Source: Locusta migratoria (taxonomy: Eukaryota; Arthropoda; Insecta; Orthoptera; Acrididae). Taken from it: a DNA stretch of 64,000 nt. The translations under genes were made by a program, and so were the position numbers. The notes beneath the pieces were generated by a model. It was given only the letters and a program-made list of their open reading frames with translations. It was not told the DNA's origin and searched no databases. The stretch spans positions 662,721,676-662,785,675 of the forward strand of contig CM048744.1 in NCBI GenBank assembly GCA_026315105.1, in the 5' to 3' direction. This document shows, in pieces, positions 1 to 11,712 of the stretch; the first letter of the stretch is position 1, and every line of letters begins with the position of its first letter.

Positions 1-359
1 TTTTGCAAATTTTAGCATGAATCTGGAAGTGTCGTATTTTTTGAAAACTGACATCTGGTACGGTAACCGTAGATAAATGGTAGCACTCAGATTAAATTCA
101 ACTGCAAGGGGCTATCCTATCTATATTCTGTGGCAAGTAAAAAACCGAACTGATTAACAAAGCAACAGTGTCGCCAACAGTATGTAACTTTCCCCAGCCA
201 GACTGACAGTAAAACAGACTAAAAGTGTACAAAAAGAACGGGATTTTACATTTTTATTCGGCAGCACAGAAATGGTACTGGAGTGCCGTTCACTAGAGAA
301 ATAGACAGTAAAAATTACAGGTTGAAATGCAATTTACGTGTCGGTGGCTGCTGCGTTAC
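1..359. other. unassigned sequence
   Basis: No open frame or repeat end that I recognise. It lies directly upstream of LINE reverse-transcriptase remnants and may be more decayed LINE sequence, but I cannot show that. Confidence 0.4.
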
Positions 360-617
360 TTAAGAGATTAAACTGGAAACAACATACAGACGGTCTGCTC
401 GCTGAAACGTTTGAGTTCAGCTACGTATGGTGTTAAAGGTTATTGCAAATTTTGGCGATAAGAATCTCAGTAAATTAGCTTACTATGCCTATTTTCATTC
501 ACTGCTTTCGTATTGCATCATATTATGGGGTAATTCATCATTGAGTAAAAAAGTATTCATAAGCTTGTAATCAGAATAACTGCTAGAGCCCACCCACAAT
601 CATCCTACAGACATCTA
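360..617 (+). mobile_element. LINE RT remnant, upstream part
   Basis: In two frames this translates to the C-terminal part of a Jockey/CR1-type reverse transcriptase: 'LNWKQHTDGLL', then 'YYAYFHSLLSYCIILWGNS' at about 480-540. Family members carry the same YFHS-xx-SYGIIxWGNS signature; a related copy sits at 34.7-35.0 kb on the minus strand. Frameshifts and stops show it is dead. The reading continues at 2640, so a mariner interrupts it at the TA dinucleotide 616-617. Upstream limit is uncertain. Confidence 0.75.
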
Positions 618-766
618 CGAGGCGCGTCCAGAAAGTAAGTTCCGTTTCAATTTATCTCCGCTGCAGCGCTGCGATTGCAGTTCCGCACATGCGCTGTAGA
701 CGATGTGTATCAAGGAGAAGGACGTGCGGCATTTGGAGATCGCTGTCAGTTACATACGCTTTGTTG

Positions 767-2082
767 TAGAGTTGGGCAACACGATTCTTTTTTATGAATC
801 GATTCTTGCGATTCAATCCCACATTGTGAATCGATTCCTACGATTCGTTTACGATTCTTTCGCGATTCTTTAGTCTGCATTGGCGCGATTCTACATCTTG
901 CTCATAGATGGCAATACATGTCTGTGTTATTGATGTTGGAATCTTAAACTTTTGCATCTGTTCCTACGATTCGTTCACGTTGTTTCTGGCCTGCGACGGC
1001 ACGATTCAGATCTCAAAAATTCTCGAGAAAATAGTCTGAAGTTTAGCGAGCGGTTATAAATGCATATTACACTACCAACTATTTCTGCTGTCATCATAGC
1101 TCATTTAATAGCATTGCAGATTTAGTGAACGTAGGACAATTATTTCGAATCCTGCAGTAACCGTATATATATATATATATATATTTTCGTTCTGTTTGAA
1201 TACTTCGGCAATTTAAATATAAATATAATTAAATCTATGGTAATTAATAGGTATCTAATCATTATAAAATACTTACGTGAAATCAATTAGTTGAAGGAAA
1301 CAAGAAATAAACATTAAAAATAAAAATCCGTTTCTAAATATTAAATTTCTTTTGAGATGCAAGAAATCATTTTTTATTAAAATGTTTCTTTTTTCTAAAA
1401 TCGGTTTCTCTCAGGAAAGCTGATAACGTAAAAACCAAAATGGCAAAAAATATTTTTGAGATGGCTTTAAAAACATTTAAAATCGCGTTTTTATCTAAAA
1501 AGAATATTTTTGTAAAATTGATTTATTACAAAAACCATAACTACGTAGATGAACTCGAAAAGCTAAAACCTCTCTAAACACAAAATATAATCTAAATCGT
1601 TACAGCCATTTCCAGGATACGCGAAATATACATGTGTAAGGATTTCTAGTTTAAATACATAATATGTAAACTTTATAAAAGACGTATATTCGCATGTATT
1701 GGCAGCTGTGTATTTCGCTGCGTTTTGTTTCTGTCATGTGTAATTCGTGAATAGGCTAATAATTAACAGCTCACGATCTTCGTTCTGTGCTTCCTTTGTT
1801 CACACGCTTTCTGGCTTTCGTAATTATTCGGCACGATTCGCCACTTGCTTTCGAATCATGAATCGTTAGACAGGCGATTCTTCTGAACGACGATTCGTCC
1901 CCCCTCTTCTCTCCGGCATTCGGCAAGATTCGACAGTCGCCTTCGAATCGTGAATCGTTGGAACTTAAGAATCGTCACGACTCACGAGACAGACGACGCT
2001 TTTGAACGACGATTCGATTCTTACGATTCTTCATTTGTATTCGTTCAAATGAACGACTCATTGACGAATCGCCACAACTCTA
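767..2082. mobile_element. hAT-type non-autonomous element nested in mariner
   Basis: Ends TAGAGTTGGGCAAC on the left and the inverse of TAGAGTTGTGGCGATTC on the right, flanked by an exact 8-bp duplication CTTTGTTG at 759-766 and 2083-2090. An 8-bp duplication and TAGAGxTGxxCA ends fit the hAT superfamily. Both subterminal regions are full of GAATCG / CGATTC words (780-1015 and 1830-2030), as hAT ends often carry repeated transposase-binding motifs. The AT-rich middle has no transposase. Confidence 0.9.
1164..1184. repeat. (TA)n microsatellite
   Basis: About ten TA units inside the hAT-type element. Confidence 0.95.
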
Positions 2083-2102
2083 CTTTGTTGTGCTTGTTTG
2101 AA

Positions 2103-2540
2103 ATGTCGGCGTTGATTGAAAATCCCGCCGCCAGTGAAATCAAGTCGGTGATTCGGTTTCTGAATGCGAGGAAAGTGAAACCGAGTGAAATTTATCGGCA
2201 AATTTGTGATGTTTACGGACCAAATGCGATGAGTGATTCGATGGTGAGAAGATGGGTCCGAAAGTTCAATGGCGGGCGTAGTGATGTGCTTGATGAAGAA
2301 CGAAGTGGGTGTCCACCTTTGGTTACAGAAGAACTGGTTCACGCGATTGATGACAAGATCCAGGAAAACCGTAGGTTTACAATTAGTGCTCATCACTTCA
2401 CCAATGACGACGAGCTGAAAGAAACTGTTTCCAACTGGTTGAAGACACAAGCGGCAGATTTCTATGAAGAAGGTATACAAAACCTGGTGCCACGCTATGA
2501 CAAATGCCTGCTAAATTTCGGCAGTTATGTGGAAAAGTAG
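2103..2540 (+). pseudogene. mariner transposase, catalytic core deleted
   Basis: A 145-residue frame starting at ATG 2103. Residues 1-90 are the helix-turn-helix DNA-binding half of a mariner transposase (SEIKSVIRFLNARKVKPSEI, then SMVRRWVRKFNGGRSDVLDE and GCPPLV). At about residue 98, after 'FTISAHH', it jumps to the extreme C-terminus (WLKTQAADFYEEGIQNLVPR). Intact family members have about 350 residues; the DDE/D catalytic region between is missing. It cannot catalyse transposition, but could in principle still bind inverted repeats. The nested hAT-type insertion lies just upstream, in the leader. Confidence 0.9.
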
Positions 2541-2639
2541 TTTAAGAGTGGTAGAATTTTGTGCATTAAAAATTTCTTTTGTATCTGTGTACAATTTCAT
2601 TTTATTACCAAACGGAACTTACTTTCTGGACGCGCCTCG

Positions 2640-3085
2640 TATTTAAGGACTTTGGTATCCTCACAGTAACTTCAAAGTATATATATTCACTTATGAAATT
2701 TTTTGTTAATAATCCAACCCAGTTCAAAAGTAATGGCAGTGTGCACAGAAAGGATGATTTTCACTATGTACGGCTAAAGCTGAGTTTGGCACAGAAAGGG
2801 GTAAATTATGCTGCCACAAAAGTCTTTGGTCACCTACCAAGCAGCATCAGAAGCCTGACAGAGAGCTAGCATTTAAAAACAAATTAAAAGAATTTCTGAA
2901 TGACAACTCCTTCTACACATTGGATGAGTTTTTGGATATATAGTAAATAAAAAATTGTGACATGTAATATTTTGTGTAATGTAACGTCTTGTACAGACAC
3001 CCTTCATTGATCTGACACGTTCCAAATCATTACGAAGTGTCATATTCATTATCTATGGAACAAGTATTAATCTAATCTAATCTGT
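2640..3085 (+). mobile_element. LINE RT C-terminus and 3' tail, downstream part
   Basis: Continues the interrupted LINE: 'FGILTVTSKYIYSLMKFFVN' and 'LKLSLAQKGVNYAATKVF' match the C-terminal end of the same RT type as at 34.7-35.0 kb. Non-coding 3' sequence follows and ends in short TCTAA repeats at about 3068-3083, a simple-repeat tail of the kind many LINEs carry. Protein part is open to 2869 only. Confidence 0.8.
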
Positions 3086-3716
3086 AGATGTTGGTAGTGG
3101 TGCAATGAATTATGGGAGACAGCCAATGCGTCTGTAAGTTTTTCGATTTCTATACAATTCGGTATTGTGGGCATGAGGTCCTTTCCAGCAGCTGCCAGAC
3201 GGCTACTTCCAAGCGCTAAGAAACAGGTTTTACTGCGCATGCGTAGCTACTATGACGTAAAAACCCTTGTTTAATACTTGCACTGCTGGAGCGCTTTTTG
3301 CACTGTTGCTGGCTGCAAGCGAAGGTGAGTTTAAAGGAATAATTAAAATAATTTCCTTCATAATAACAAAGAAGTGTAAACGAGAAATATCTGATCTCAT
3401 GTGGGATTGCAGTGACTTCGAAATAATCGAAAAAAACGCTACAAACACACACGTATCACGTGATGGCTAACCCCCCCCCCCCCCCCCCACACACACACAC
3501 TAACTCAGACCTTTCTGCGCATTCATCGAATTGGCAGCTTCACCGTGTCAGAAATAATTTTCCGGGTAGCGTCTGGTTGCTTTGCGGCAACTGCTGGAAC
3601 ACCAAACAGCCACACTCCAAGTAGCCAGAACCGACAGAAGGCGCTGCTGGAACACAATTTCAGTGTTGCGCTTGCGCGTCAAGCAGTCGAGCAACTGCTG
3701 GAACGAACCTAGATTC
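3086..3716. other. unassigned, with repeated GCTGGAAC words
   Basis: No gene. The word CTGCTGGAAC recurs near 3590, 3640 and 3695, and TTCCAGCAGCTGCC at about 3183 is its inverse, so this may be a short inverted-repeat element between about 3183 and 3705; no target duplication was found. It contains a C-run at 3471-3488 followed by (AC)n. Confidence 0.35.
3471..3500. repeat. poly-C plus (AC)n
   Basis: Eighteen C residues, then about six AC units. Confidence 0.95.
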
Positions 3717-3876
3717 TAAATAAATCAAATGCAGCAACCAGTTGCTTGTCGTTGTTTATTTATTAAGCAACAGTACAAAAATAGACCAGAAGAAGGGCAC
3801 TCAAGAGCCAGAAACCGGTCGTTGAAGTTCAAAATAAATAACGACAAGCAACTGGTTGCTGCATTTGATTTATTTA
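3717..3876. mobile_element. short foldback element with hammerhead-like core
   Basis: 46-nt arms at 3717-3762 and 3831-3876 are inverse copies with about one mismatch inside the arm core. The loop contains CAGAAGA, a small GGC/GCC hairpin and AGAAACCGGTCG (about 3787-3821). A similar pattern recurs in larger foldbacks at 11.7 and 56 kb. No coding capacity. Confidence 0.8.
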
Positions 3877-4668
3877 TAATCTTAACAGTTGCTGTACTGT
3901 AATGGATAAAACACTTGAACCTAGATTCGTTAAAATATCTGCCAGAAATCTACTTTCAAGCTAAAGAAATCAGCCATTATTTCGCATTCGCAGCTACAAT
4001 GAAGTATTTGGAGCTTTCACTGTTTAAACGCTTTTCGTTACAATGCTGGTAGGATTCTCGTGCGTAACATTGGATACGTGCCTTTATTCGTAGAACCGTT
4101 TTCGAGTGGTACTTCAGCTCTTAGGCTCTCAAAGACTTACTTTGGAGACAACGATAAATATATGTCTAGCAAAACCATTGATCTCTATACACTCTGGATG
4201 TTGAAGTTAAGCTGTCTTAGCGTGCCAGGCAAAGATATTCATATTTAGTTTCTTGCCAAATTCAAACATGGCTGCTAAGCAGCACTTCAAGAAAAAGAAA
4301 AAATAATATGTTTCGATTTCGTTCGCATATCAAGCTACAACATCGAATAATTAATTAAATTCCAAATCAAGAGGTAAGCAAGCAATTCTTTGTCACGTAA
4401 TAACTAATGGAAACTCGTTTGCCAAATTTAAACATGGCGGACCACGCAAAATCGTGTGCAAAACATATGAATGTGCAGGCACGTTGCAATTCTATGTTCA
4501 AACACCAGAGTTATACATCCAGTTTGTATAGAGATCATTGAGCAAAACGTTTTTTCCCCTCCAATGAAAATCTCAGTTACATTAGCCAATGAACGACAAC
4601 TTTGGAAAGTGACATGAAAACGAGATTCACTTGTTCCTTCCATGTCACAGACGCCAATTTTATTTGCC
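3877..4668. other. unassigned sequence before the MULE
   Basis: AT-rich, only short frames, no recognised repeat ends. It is the left flank of the 9.6-kb MULE; its last nine bases, GTATATCAC (4669-4677), recur at 14266-14274. Confidence 0.5.
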
Positions 4669-4677
4669 GTATATCAC

Positions 4678-4805
4678 GAGTGCGTCTCATTGCAGCCGGG
4701 CTCCGCGCCAAGGTCTGATGCTGATTGGCTAACGTTCATGACGTCATAGAGCCTTACGAGAATGGAGCTGCTGCCATCTATTGACAGTAAGCCGAAACTT
4801 ATCCT
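4678..4805 (+). repeat. MULE left terminal inverted repeat
   Basis: About 126 bp matching the inverse of 14138-14265 with few mismatches (for example CGCGCC versus CGCACC). It carries a CRE-like palindrome TGACGTCA at about 4739-4746; further TGACGTCA or TGACGT words lie just inside at about 4832-4847. Confidence 0.92.
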
Positions 4806-6646
4806 TAAGTTCACGACTTTGGGAGCCAGCGTGACGTCATTATGACGTGTACATGCTGTATCGAAGAGGCCACGTATCGATTTTTGTGAATTTCGAGATA
4901 CTGCGTAGCGCCTCCTTCAATTCGTTGTTCTAGCGTTTTGCGTTTCCTTCAGACGTTGTTAGTTAACTTGTTTTCAACCGCTTTTCTTAGTATGTCGACT
5001 TACAATGAGAGAAAAGCTGAAACATTTCAGCGTTAATAATGACGGAAAATTGTGTGGCTACTGCGAAATACGAGAATAAGTTGATATGCTTCTTACGCAG
5101 TTGAAGTGCATCGGCTACTCTTAGTCCGTGAGAGATAGCACACAGTATCTAAAAGAAGCAGGTGAAGTCAGAAGTAAGGTAATGTCTTTTTTTAGTTTTC
5201 GTTACTGTAGCCCGTATATCGCTAAATTTTATTTTAATCTTTCTGTGTGATTACGAAAACGCATTTTGGAGGGTCTACCAGTTGTACATAGCTAAACAAA
5301 AGTAATTGTAACGTATGTAGCCGATAAAATAATGTGTGTTCAGTTGTTTAATAAGTTCCTCTGCTTCATTGTCTGTGAGAAAATAATTTTTCACAGTGTC
5401 ATGTCCGATTCTTTGGCCGTTTCGTTATAACCATTTTATTTGTACATTTGCAGATTGCCCAAAATTCTTCTTCACCCAAAGTAAAGGGAACGCTGAGATC
5501 CGATTTTACGGATTTCCATCTTCTATAGTAAGCACAAGTCACCGTAAATGTATTCTTGGACCTTGGCGGCAGTTGCAGATCACCTGGTTGGTAATCTCAT
5601 TACTTCATTTCTTATCCATCTGTAAATAGTAAGTGTTCGTTTGCAGCGTAAACTAAGAAAAGTAAGGCGTAATTGAAGACAGGGTATATGCTATCCTGCA
5701 ATTCACTGTTAATTTGGTATTATAAAAACCGGGGAAAAAGGGAGGTGACAAACCATCTCCCTCAACAAGTGACTTCTTCAATTCAAACGTTTTTGCAATC
5801 TCTTCCCCCCTCCCCCACACTGTTCTTTGGAAGTTGTTTGTTAGAGTTGCTTTAATTATTTTAGTTGCTTTACTATCAAATTAAAATTTGTTTGATATAA
5901 ATCAGTGCATTTCTGTTAATCGACTCTTACGCTATTTTGAAGTCCATAAAAGTAAATATAGGTCTATATTAAGTTGCTACTTTTATTCCTCTGTAAATTA
6001 ATTTCCCTTTCTAAATTGTGCCTGATACTCTCCTCATTATCTGTGTCAAGTATTTTTTCTGCACCTTTTTCAAAACACCTTGGATAAAAGCTTGTGGGTC
6101 ACTGGTAGGAGGGAGAGTCTCCTATAGTTGTTAGCGTCTGTTTGCTTCTTTTTTATATTGTGGATGTATTAGTGCAGATGTCCATACTAATGGTGAACTG
6201 TGTTTTCCAAATTTGATTGAATATTTCTGATATAGTATCAGGTTTCACCAGAGTACTTCCATAGTTCAGTAAATATATGAACTTCTCCAGATGAGTTATT
6301 GTTTTTGAGTACTTGTAGTATTTCTCTTGTTGTTGGTGGTGGTTTTGACTTTAATGATGAAATCAAATCATAAGAAATTGTTGTTGCTCATAATCTGTGT
6401 AGCATGAAAATTTGTTTTAAGATCTATTTATTTACCAACAAATTTTTAAAGTGTAAGTTACAAAAATTAAACATAGTGAGCATAAATTTACCTGAATTAT
6501 TATTTGCGTATTGCATGAGCAACTATTTGTACTAGCATAATTGAAACTTTTGTATTCTGTTGCAGATAATTTTAACATGAAGCAAAACATTGACTCAATG
6601 CTGATTTTTTTTTTTTAATTTCTGGCCATCGTGGGATCGTGTTCGG
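4806..6646. other. MULE interior, no recognised gene
   Basis: AT-rich. One plus-strand patch at 5440-5570 reads DCPKFFFTQSKGN, RFYGFPSS and HRKCIL, faintly like a THAP-type zinc finger, but the diagnostic residues are incomplete and I do not call it. Confidence 0.35.
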
Positions 6647-6822
6647 CCTGTCTGGTGCAAGTTTGGGGCGACTTGTGATTGAGTCAATGAAGAATCACTA
6701 GATAAAGTGATAACGTAACTGAATAACTTAAAATATTGTATTAATTATCATCAACAATCAACCTTTCATAACTTCTTGAGAAGCAGACCAGATCAAATCT
6801 CTCCCCCCACGTCTGCCCCTAG
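6647..6822 (+). repeat. 190-bp internal repeat, copy 1
   Basis: Begins CCTGTCTGGTGCAAG and ends GCCCCTAG; closely matches 8321-8512 in the same orientation. It lacks the TACGTGACGCCACTGG stretch present in copy 2. No TIRs or coding sequence. Confidence 0.85.
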
Positions 6823-7204
6823 CACCTACTAATTGCTCTTGCAGAATTACATATACCCAATGGAGGTGTGGGATCACTGCTGAAATATATGTTTCTATCT
6901 TTTTAAAATTTGACTCCACTGCTAACGGAGGTCCATTGCCTGTAGGGTTTGATACCTTCACATCATGATGCGAGATTTCAAGGTGTTCAGTCATTTTTGC
7001 AACTGTTTCAGTACTGCAATTATAAGTCAGATTTATTAAGTTCTTACAGATCTCTCTTGCCCGTTACATCCTGCGAAATTAGTGCTTAATGTTTCAGAAA
7101 TGTTGAGCCATGCGTTTGCTATAGATTGCTGCTAGTATTCTGTAACCCCTGTGCTGCAGTGTTTGTGTACTATAACTGTTTCTTGAACCAAACCCACGTT
7201 TCAT

Positions 7205-8272
7205 CTAAATAAATTGAGGATTAATCCTATAAGTGAAATTTAATTTGTCAAATCCCCATTCAGAGAAGAAACAGAAGATGACACAAAAGTATTTGCACAG
7301 AAACTTAAACTTTAGGAAGTCTGGACATGGACAATCAGGTTTTCCAAAATCTTCAATTTCTGGACTGGTTATATGAAACAGTCCTGTAGCCACCATAGTT
7401 ACTGATTCTGCACTTAAGTCAATTTTTTCATATCACATCATCACATGCTTAACAAACTTTGGTGTCTTCCTATACAGGAATAAACAGATGTCTTTGCTGT
7501 ACAATTTAACTGCGGAATTTAACTTGCAATACTTTTCAATGAGGCTGGGAAGGTAACTGTTAACTAAAAATGCAATGAGGTCTGTTAATTCTGTTTGTAT
7601 TATGCTCTAGGTGTGAATGTTTCACCAATTTGTTCATTACTTAAACAGCAAATATACTTTTGTACTTGAAAGCCTCCATCCACCTTTTATGCACTGGAAC
7701 CCATTGTTTATCAAAGTACTGCAAAGCAGAATCATTTGGTTTATCGAAAACATGGATTCTCAACTTTAGTAAATTATCAATATACTCATGCATGAAAGAC
7801 GACTCTGCAATAGCGTTCCACAGATTAAAAATTCTAGCTCACATTTTTTGTCCTTTTGTGTGTGACCATAACCACCTTTCTCAAATCATTTCTCTGTTAA
7901 ATGAACATAGGTACACTTTGAAACAGGGAAACAAGGACTGAATTGCATTTATTTTGGATGCAGAGAAATCGGTAACCCAGTATACAGGATTCATGTTTGT
8001 GTTCCATTCCTTGAAAATATTTAATGCTTCTGAAATTGACCATGTGTCTTCGATTTGAATGTAAAAAGAACCTACCACTAAATAGCACACATTTGTCTTT
8101 ACTGTTACAAAGAGTAGTGGATTATCACACTTGATGGTCTTTTACGTTGTATCAAGCAAGCGCACTGTCCCATACTTTCTCAGTAGTTCCCTTTGTAACA
8201 CAGTCTGATAGCAAAAGAAGAGTGGATGTACTTCTCCATCAACCTCTGTACAAGGTCTGAAAACAGGCACTT
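7205..8272 (-). pseudogene. MULE transposase with SWIM zinc finger, decayed
   Basis: Read on the minus strand in one main frame with several stops: 'CYQTVLQRELLRKYGTVRLL' then DTT*KT (first catalytic Asp context), 'YWVTDFSASKINAIQSLFP' and VYLCSFNRE (second Asp; intact relatives have C-x-FHRE), ERWLW, then 'FDKQWVPVHKRWMEAF' (about 7670-7730), LTDLIAFLVNSYLPSLIEKY, and finally 'CPCPDFLKFKFLCKYFCVIF' (about 7280-7340). The last is a SWIM finger CxC...CxH with His changed to Tyr. This order matches ZSWIM-like MULE transposases. Stops after LLDTT, after NREMI and near FAV make it non-functional. The promoter-side N-terminus was not found. Confidence 0.85.
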
Positions 8273-9480
8273 CCACCAGTCATCAATTTTTTTTTCCCTT
8301 CACTAATTTACCTTCACTTGCCTGTCTGGTGCAAGTTTTTTACGTGACGCCACTGGGGCGACTTGTGATTGAACCAATGAAGAATCACTAGATAAAATTA
8401 TAAAGTAACTGAATAACTTAAAATATTGTGTTAATTATCAACAACAATCAACCTTTCATAACTTCTTGAGAAGCAGACCAGATCAAATCTGTCCCCCCAC
8501 CGCTGCCCCTAGCACTTGCAGCATATCCTAATCAATTGCTGTTTCCTACAAAATCAGTGTATTTAGTCATGGTTGTTAGGGATTTGCTTTGCAGGGGGAA
8601 AAAAAGAGGAAATCTTACCAGCATTAAGATACTAGTAAAATAAAATTGTGACTAAGTTGGTATTATTGTAGGACAGAGAAGTGTCCAAAAAAATCCATCT
8701 GGCTTGTTGGTGCCTGAGGCCTGCTTCCAGGGGCAAAAATAAACATACAGTAACTACAGCTGAATCTGTTGACTTATCATGTTACTGAAGGATCTAACAG
8801 ATAGTAACAGAATTATTAAACATGTAGGGCTTCTCCAAATGTTATTCTAAATGATTTATAGAACTTGAGAATTTTTAATCTGTGGAACGCTATTGCAGAG
8901 TCGTCTTTCATGCATGAGTATATTGATAATTTACTAAAGTTGAGAATCCATGTTTTCGATAAACCAAATGATTCTGCTTTGCAGTACTTTCTCAGTAGTT
9001 CCCTTTGTCATGCAGTCTGATAGCAAAAGAGGAGTAGATGTACTTCTCCATCAACCTATGTACAAGTTCTGATAACAGGCACTTCCACCAATCATCAATT
9101 TTTTTTCCTTCACTAATTTACCTTCACTTGCAGCATATCCTGATCAATTGCTGTTTCCTACAAAATCAGTGTATGGTTGTTAGGGATTTGATTTGCAGGG
9201 AAAAAAAAGAGGAAATCTTACCAGCATTAAGATACTAGTAAAATAAAATTGTTACTAAGTTAGTATTATGGTAGGACAGAAAAGTGTCAAAAAAAAATCC
9301 ATCTGGCTTGTTGGACCCTGAGGCCTGCTTCCAAGGACAAAAATAAACATAAAGTAACTACAGCCAAATCTGTTGACTTATCATGTTACTGAAGGATCTA
9401 ACAGATAGTAACAGAATTATTAAACATGTAGGGCTTCTCCAAATGTTATTCTAAATGATTTATAGAACTTGAGAATTTGT
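8175..9480. repeat. tandem duplication within the MULE
   Basis: 8175-8867 (without the 192-bp insert) and 8985-9478 are direct copies with about 95 percent visible match, starting at ACTTTCTCAGTAGTTCCCTTTG. Between them 8872-8985 is an inverted copy of 7718-7838, part of the transposase frame. Duplication plus inversion therefore happened inside the element. Confidence 0.8.
8321..8512 (+). repeat. 190-bp internal repeat, copy 2, inserted
   Basis: Flanked by CACTTG on both sides (8315-8320, 8513-8518). The duplicated sister sequence at about 9121 has a single uninterrupted CACTTG, so the sister is the empty site and this copy inserted after the duplication, or was lost cleanly from the sister. 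Mechanism unknown. Confidence 0.75.
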
Positions 9481-11080
9481 TGATTACTGTTATAATTGAT
9501 TTAGCCTGTGAAGATTTGTCTTCTAGTTTCTTTTCTAGTATGACAGAATGTATTGTGTATTATTCCTTTCAGCCATCTGATTTTTCATGTAAGCTTTTTT
9601 TTCTGTTCTGATTACTTTCCAAGGAATGCACATGAAGAATCATATTATTTTTGCACATCATTGTTATGTATGGAACAGAAGTAACAATTTGTTTCGTCTT
9701 TGAAGGGTGATGTGTTCTAGCAGAGTTTGGCATTGTACTCTCATGTGTATTTCAAACAGAGGTGAAAATGAATAAAAATTTTCACTAATTATGGTATCAT
9801 ACTTAGGATTTAATAGTGTCTCTTGTATGTATGTATGTTTTGAACGTAAACTGGACGCAAGTTGTAAATCATCTGGAATATTAACATGTAGTCATAAATT
9901 ATACTGAATAAAATGCAATTAATTACCATTTACTGTATTTTTTGTCTTTGTGCAAGATTTCAATAAAATCGACAGCATTTGCAATACATTCTTAAAACAA
10001 TAACAAATTAAGATCAGAAATTGTGTAAACAGGGATGTGCATTTTTATGTCTTCATGCCATGCATTACTTCTGTATACATTTCTGCAGCATTTTAAATTT
10101 TTGTGCCCTACAAATTCCTATAATCTATTTTAGGTCTTTGATTTCTTCCAAAATATTAGCCTTGATTAGGCACTGAAAATTTTCCAAAGTTCTAGAGAGG
10201 ATTGTCTATGTTGATAATGATGGGAAACTAAAATGGCAGAACAGCTTGTTTGTTTATTAGCTAATAACACTGTTTTACTTTCAAATATTGTACTTTAAAA
10301 ATCATGCTGTACTACAACCAATTTTGCTGCTCTCACAAGTGACCAAACAACTATTTCAAAGATACTGGTAACTGCGCTAATCCAACAATATCTGAAAATC
10401 ACTAAAATAAAGTGTTGTTACCATATCTATTCTGATATATAATTTCCAAACATTTTAAAATTTGAACAGAATTTCATAGTATTAAACAATGTTCTATACA
10501 TGTAGAGTATCAAATAAAATGAGATGAAATATTAAAGTACAGTAGTTGGAAAAATTACAAACAGCATACCAGCTCTCAACTTCTATGAGCAGTGTCGCAT
10601 GTTTTCTGTGCAAGGAAGACTACTTTTCTTAACTACATTCTCATTAGTTATGGTGTAAGTTTGTGATAAGTATTGTAACTCAGTCACCCATCAGTAATGC
10701 CATATAAGAAACAATACCCACAGTGATTAATGCATTGCACTGTTTTAAATTACAATATCTTGGTTTTGAATGTAATTTCAATAAAAGGATTGAAAACTAC
10801 CAAGGGCACCCATTCCAAATGACAAGGGGACACTGTTTTAAAGTATGCATTGTAATAAAAGAACTAAGTTTGTAACAGGTTGGTACTTGAACTTCATTAT
10901 GACTACTTAAAAGTAATTGCTTGCCTTGCAAACTTACAAATACTTTTCTCCCTGGTTTGGCTTTCCTTAGAAATTATCATATGGGCACTCTTCAGAACAT
11001 CATAGCTCTTTGGCTGACATGATGCCATGTTGGGTTTGTGTACTGCTAGGATTTCTTATTGATTTATTTGCTGAGGGACT
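9481..11080. other. MULE interior, AT-rich
   Basis: No frame above background and no repeat ends recognised. Confidence 0.4.
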
Positions 11081-11384
11081 GGTAAAAGGTAAAGAAGTCA
11101 ATACTCTCAAGACTGGTATGAATACCACAGTGGTTTACTAGACATGGTCCTGTTGGACTTGGTGTGCCATTGCATTCCTCCAATCTTTTAATTGTGTTAC
11201 CCAGTCAGTTAAAGGGGAACTTAAAGTTTACCTGAGCTCCAAATCATGATGCTACTCAGCATTTTTGCTGAAGGTGAAATAAGTGAAGTGACATATAAAA
11301 ATCTTAGAACTGAGCAGGGATCAAACCTGCAGCCTTTGGATTCATAGTCTAGCACTCAACTACGTTACCGAGAACCACCTGTGA
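11080..11384 (-). mobile_element. tRNA-derived SINE inside the MULE
   Basis: The inverse of 11308-11384 reads like a tRNA head: a pseudo-A box region, GACTATGAATCC in the anticodon-arm position, and GGTTTGATCCC, one base from the B-box consensus. The body would extend leftwards to about 11080; that limit is a guess. It differs from the two common SINE families elsewhere in the window. Confidence 0.55.
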
Positions 11385-11712
11385 GATTATGAGATGCAGA
11401 CAAGAAATCTACCAATCATCTTTTTGTCTAGTTGCTACTATGTGGAAGAAATTCAGAATGGACTTCATTACTTCCAGGATGCCTTTCCTGGTTTTAAAGT
11501 TTTAAGAACAGTAGAAAATTTACATACACAGAACATTTTCTTTAGTGTTATTTTTGAACAATATAAGTTTGCACATGATGTCGTGTGTCGGAATGACACT
11601 TTCACTTGAAAATTACTAATTTCATTGTGCATTGCTCACTGGGTGGGGAAAATTGTACTTGTCCAATATAAGCTACTGAAATGTATTAAGTTATTTGCAT
11701 AATTTACCAGAT

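Larger units (their letters stand above)
618..2639 (+). mobile_element. mariner-type DNA transposon, internally deleted
   Basis: The ends are inverted repeats of about 30 bp beginning CGAGGCGCGTCCAGAAAG, flanked by TA at 616-617 and 2640-2641, the mariner target duplication. The left end leads into a short leader, the right end follows a truncated transposase. Of the 2022 bp, 1316 bp are a nested hAT-type insertion (767-2082), so the mariner itself is about 700 bp against the usual 1.3 kb; the catalytic core is gone. It sits inside a LINE. Confidence 0.92.

Noticed and set aside
3183..3705. DNA transposon bounded by TTCCAGCAGyTGC repeats
   Set aside because: Only short inverted similarity and no target duplication.
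5440..5570. THAP-like zinc finger inside the MULE
   Set aside because: RFYGFPSS and HRKCIL are suggestive, but the C2CH spacing is incomplete; too weak to annotate.
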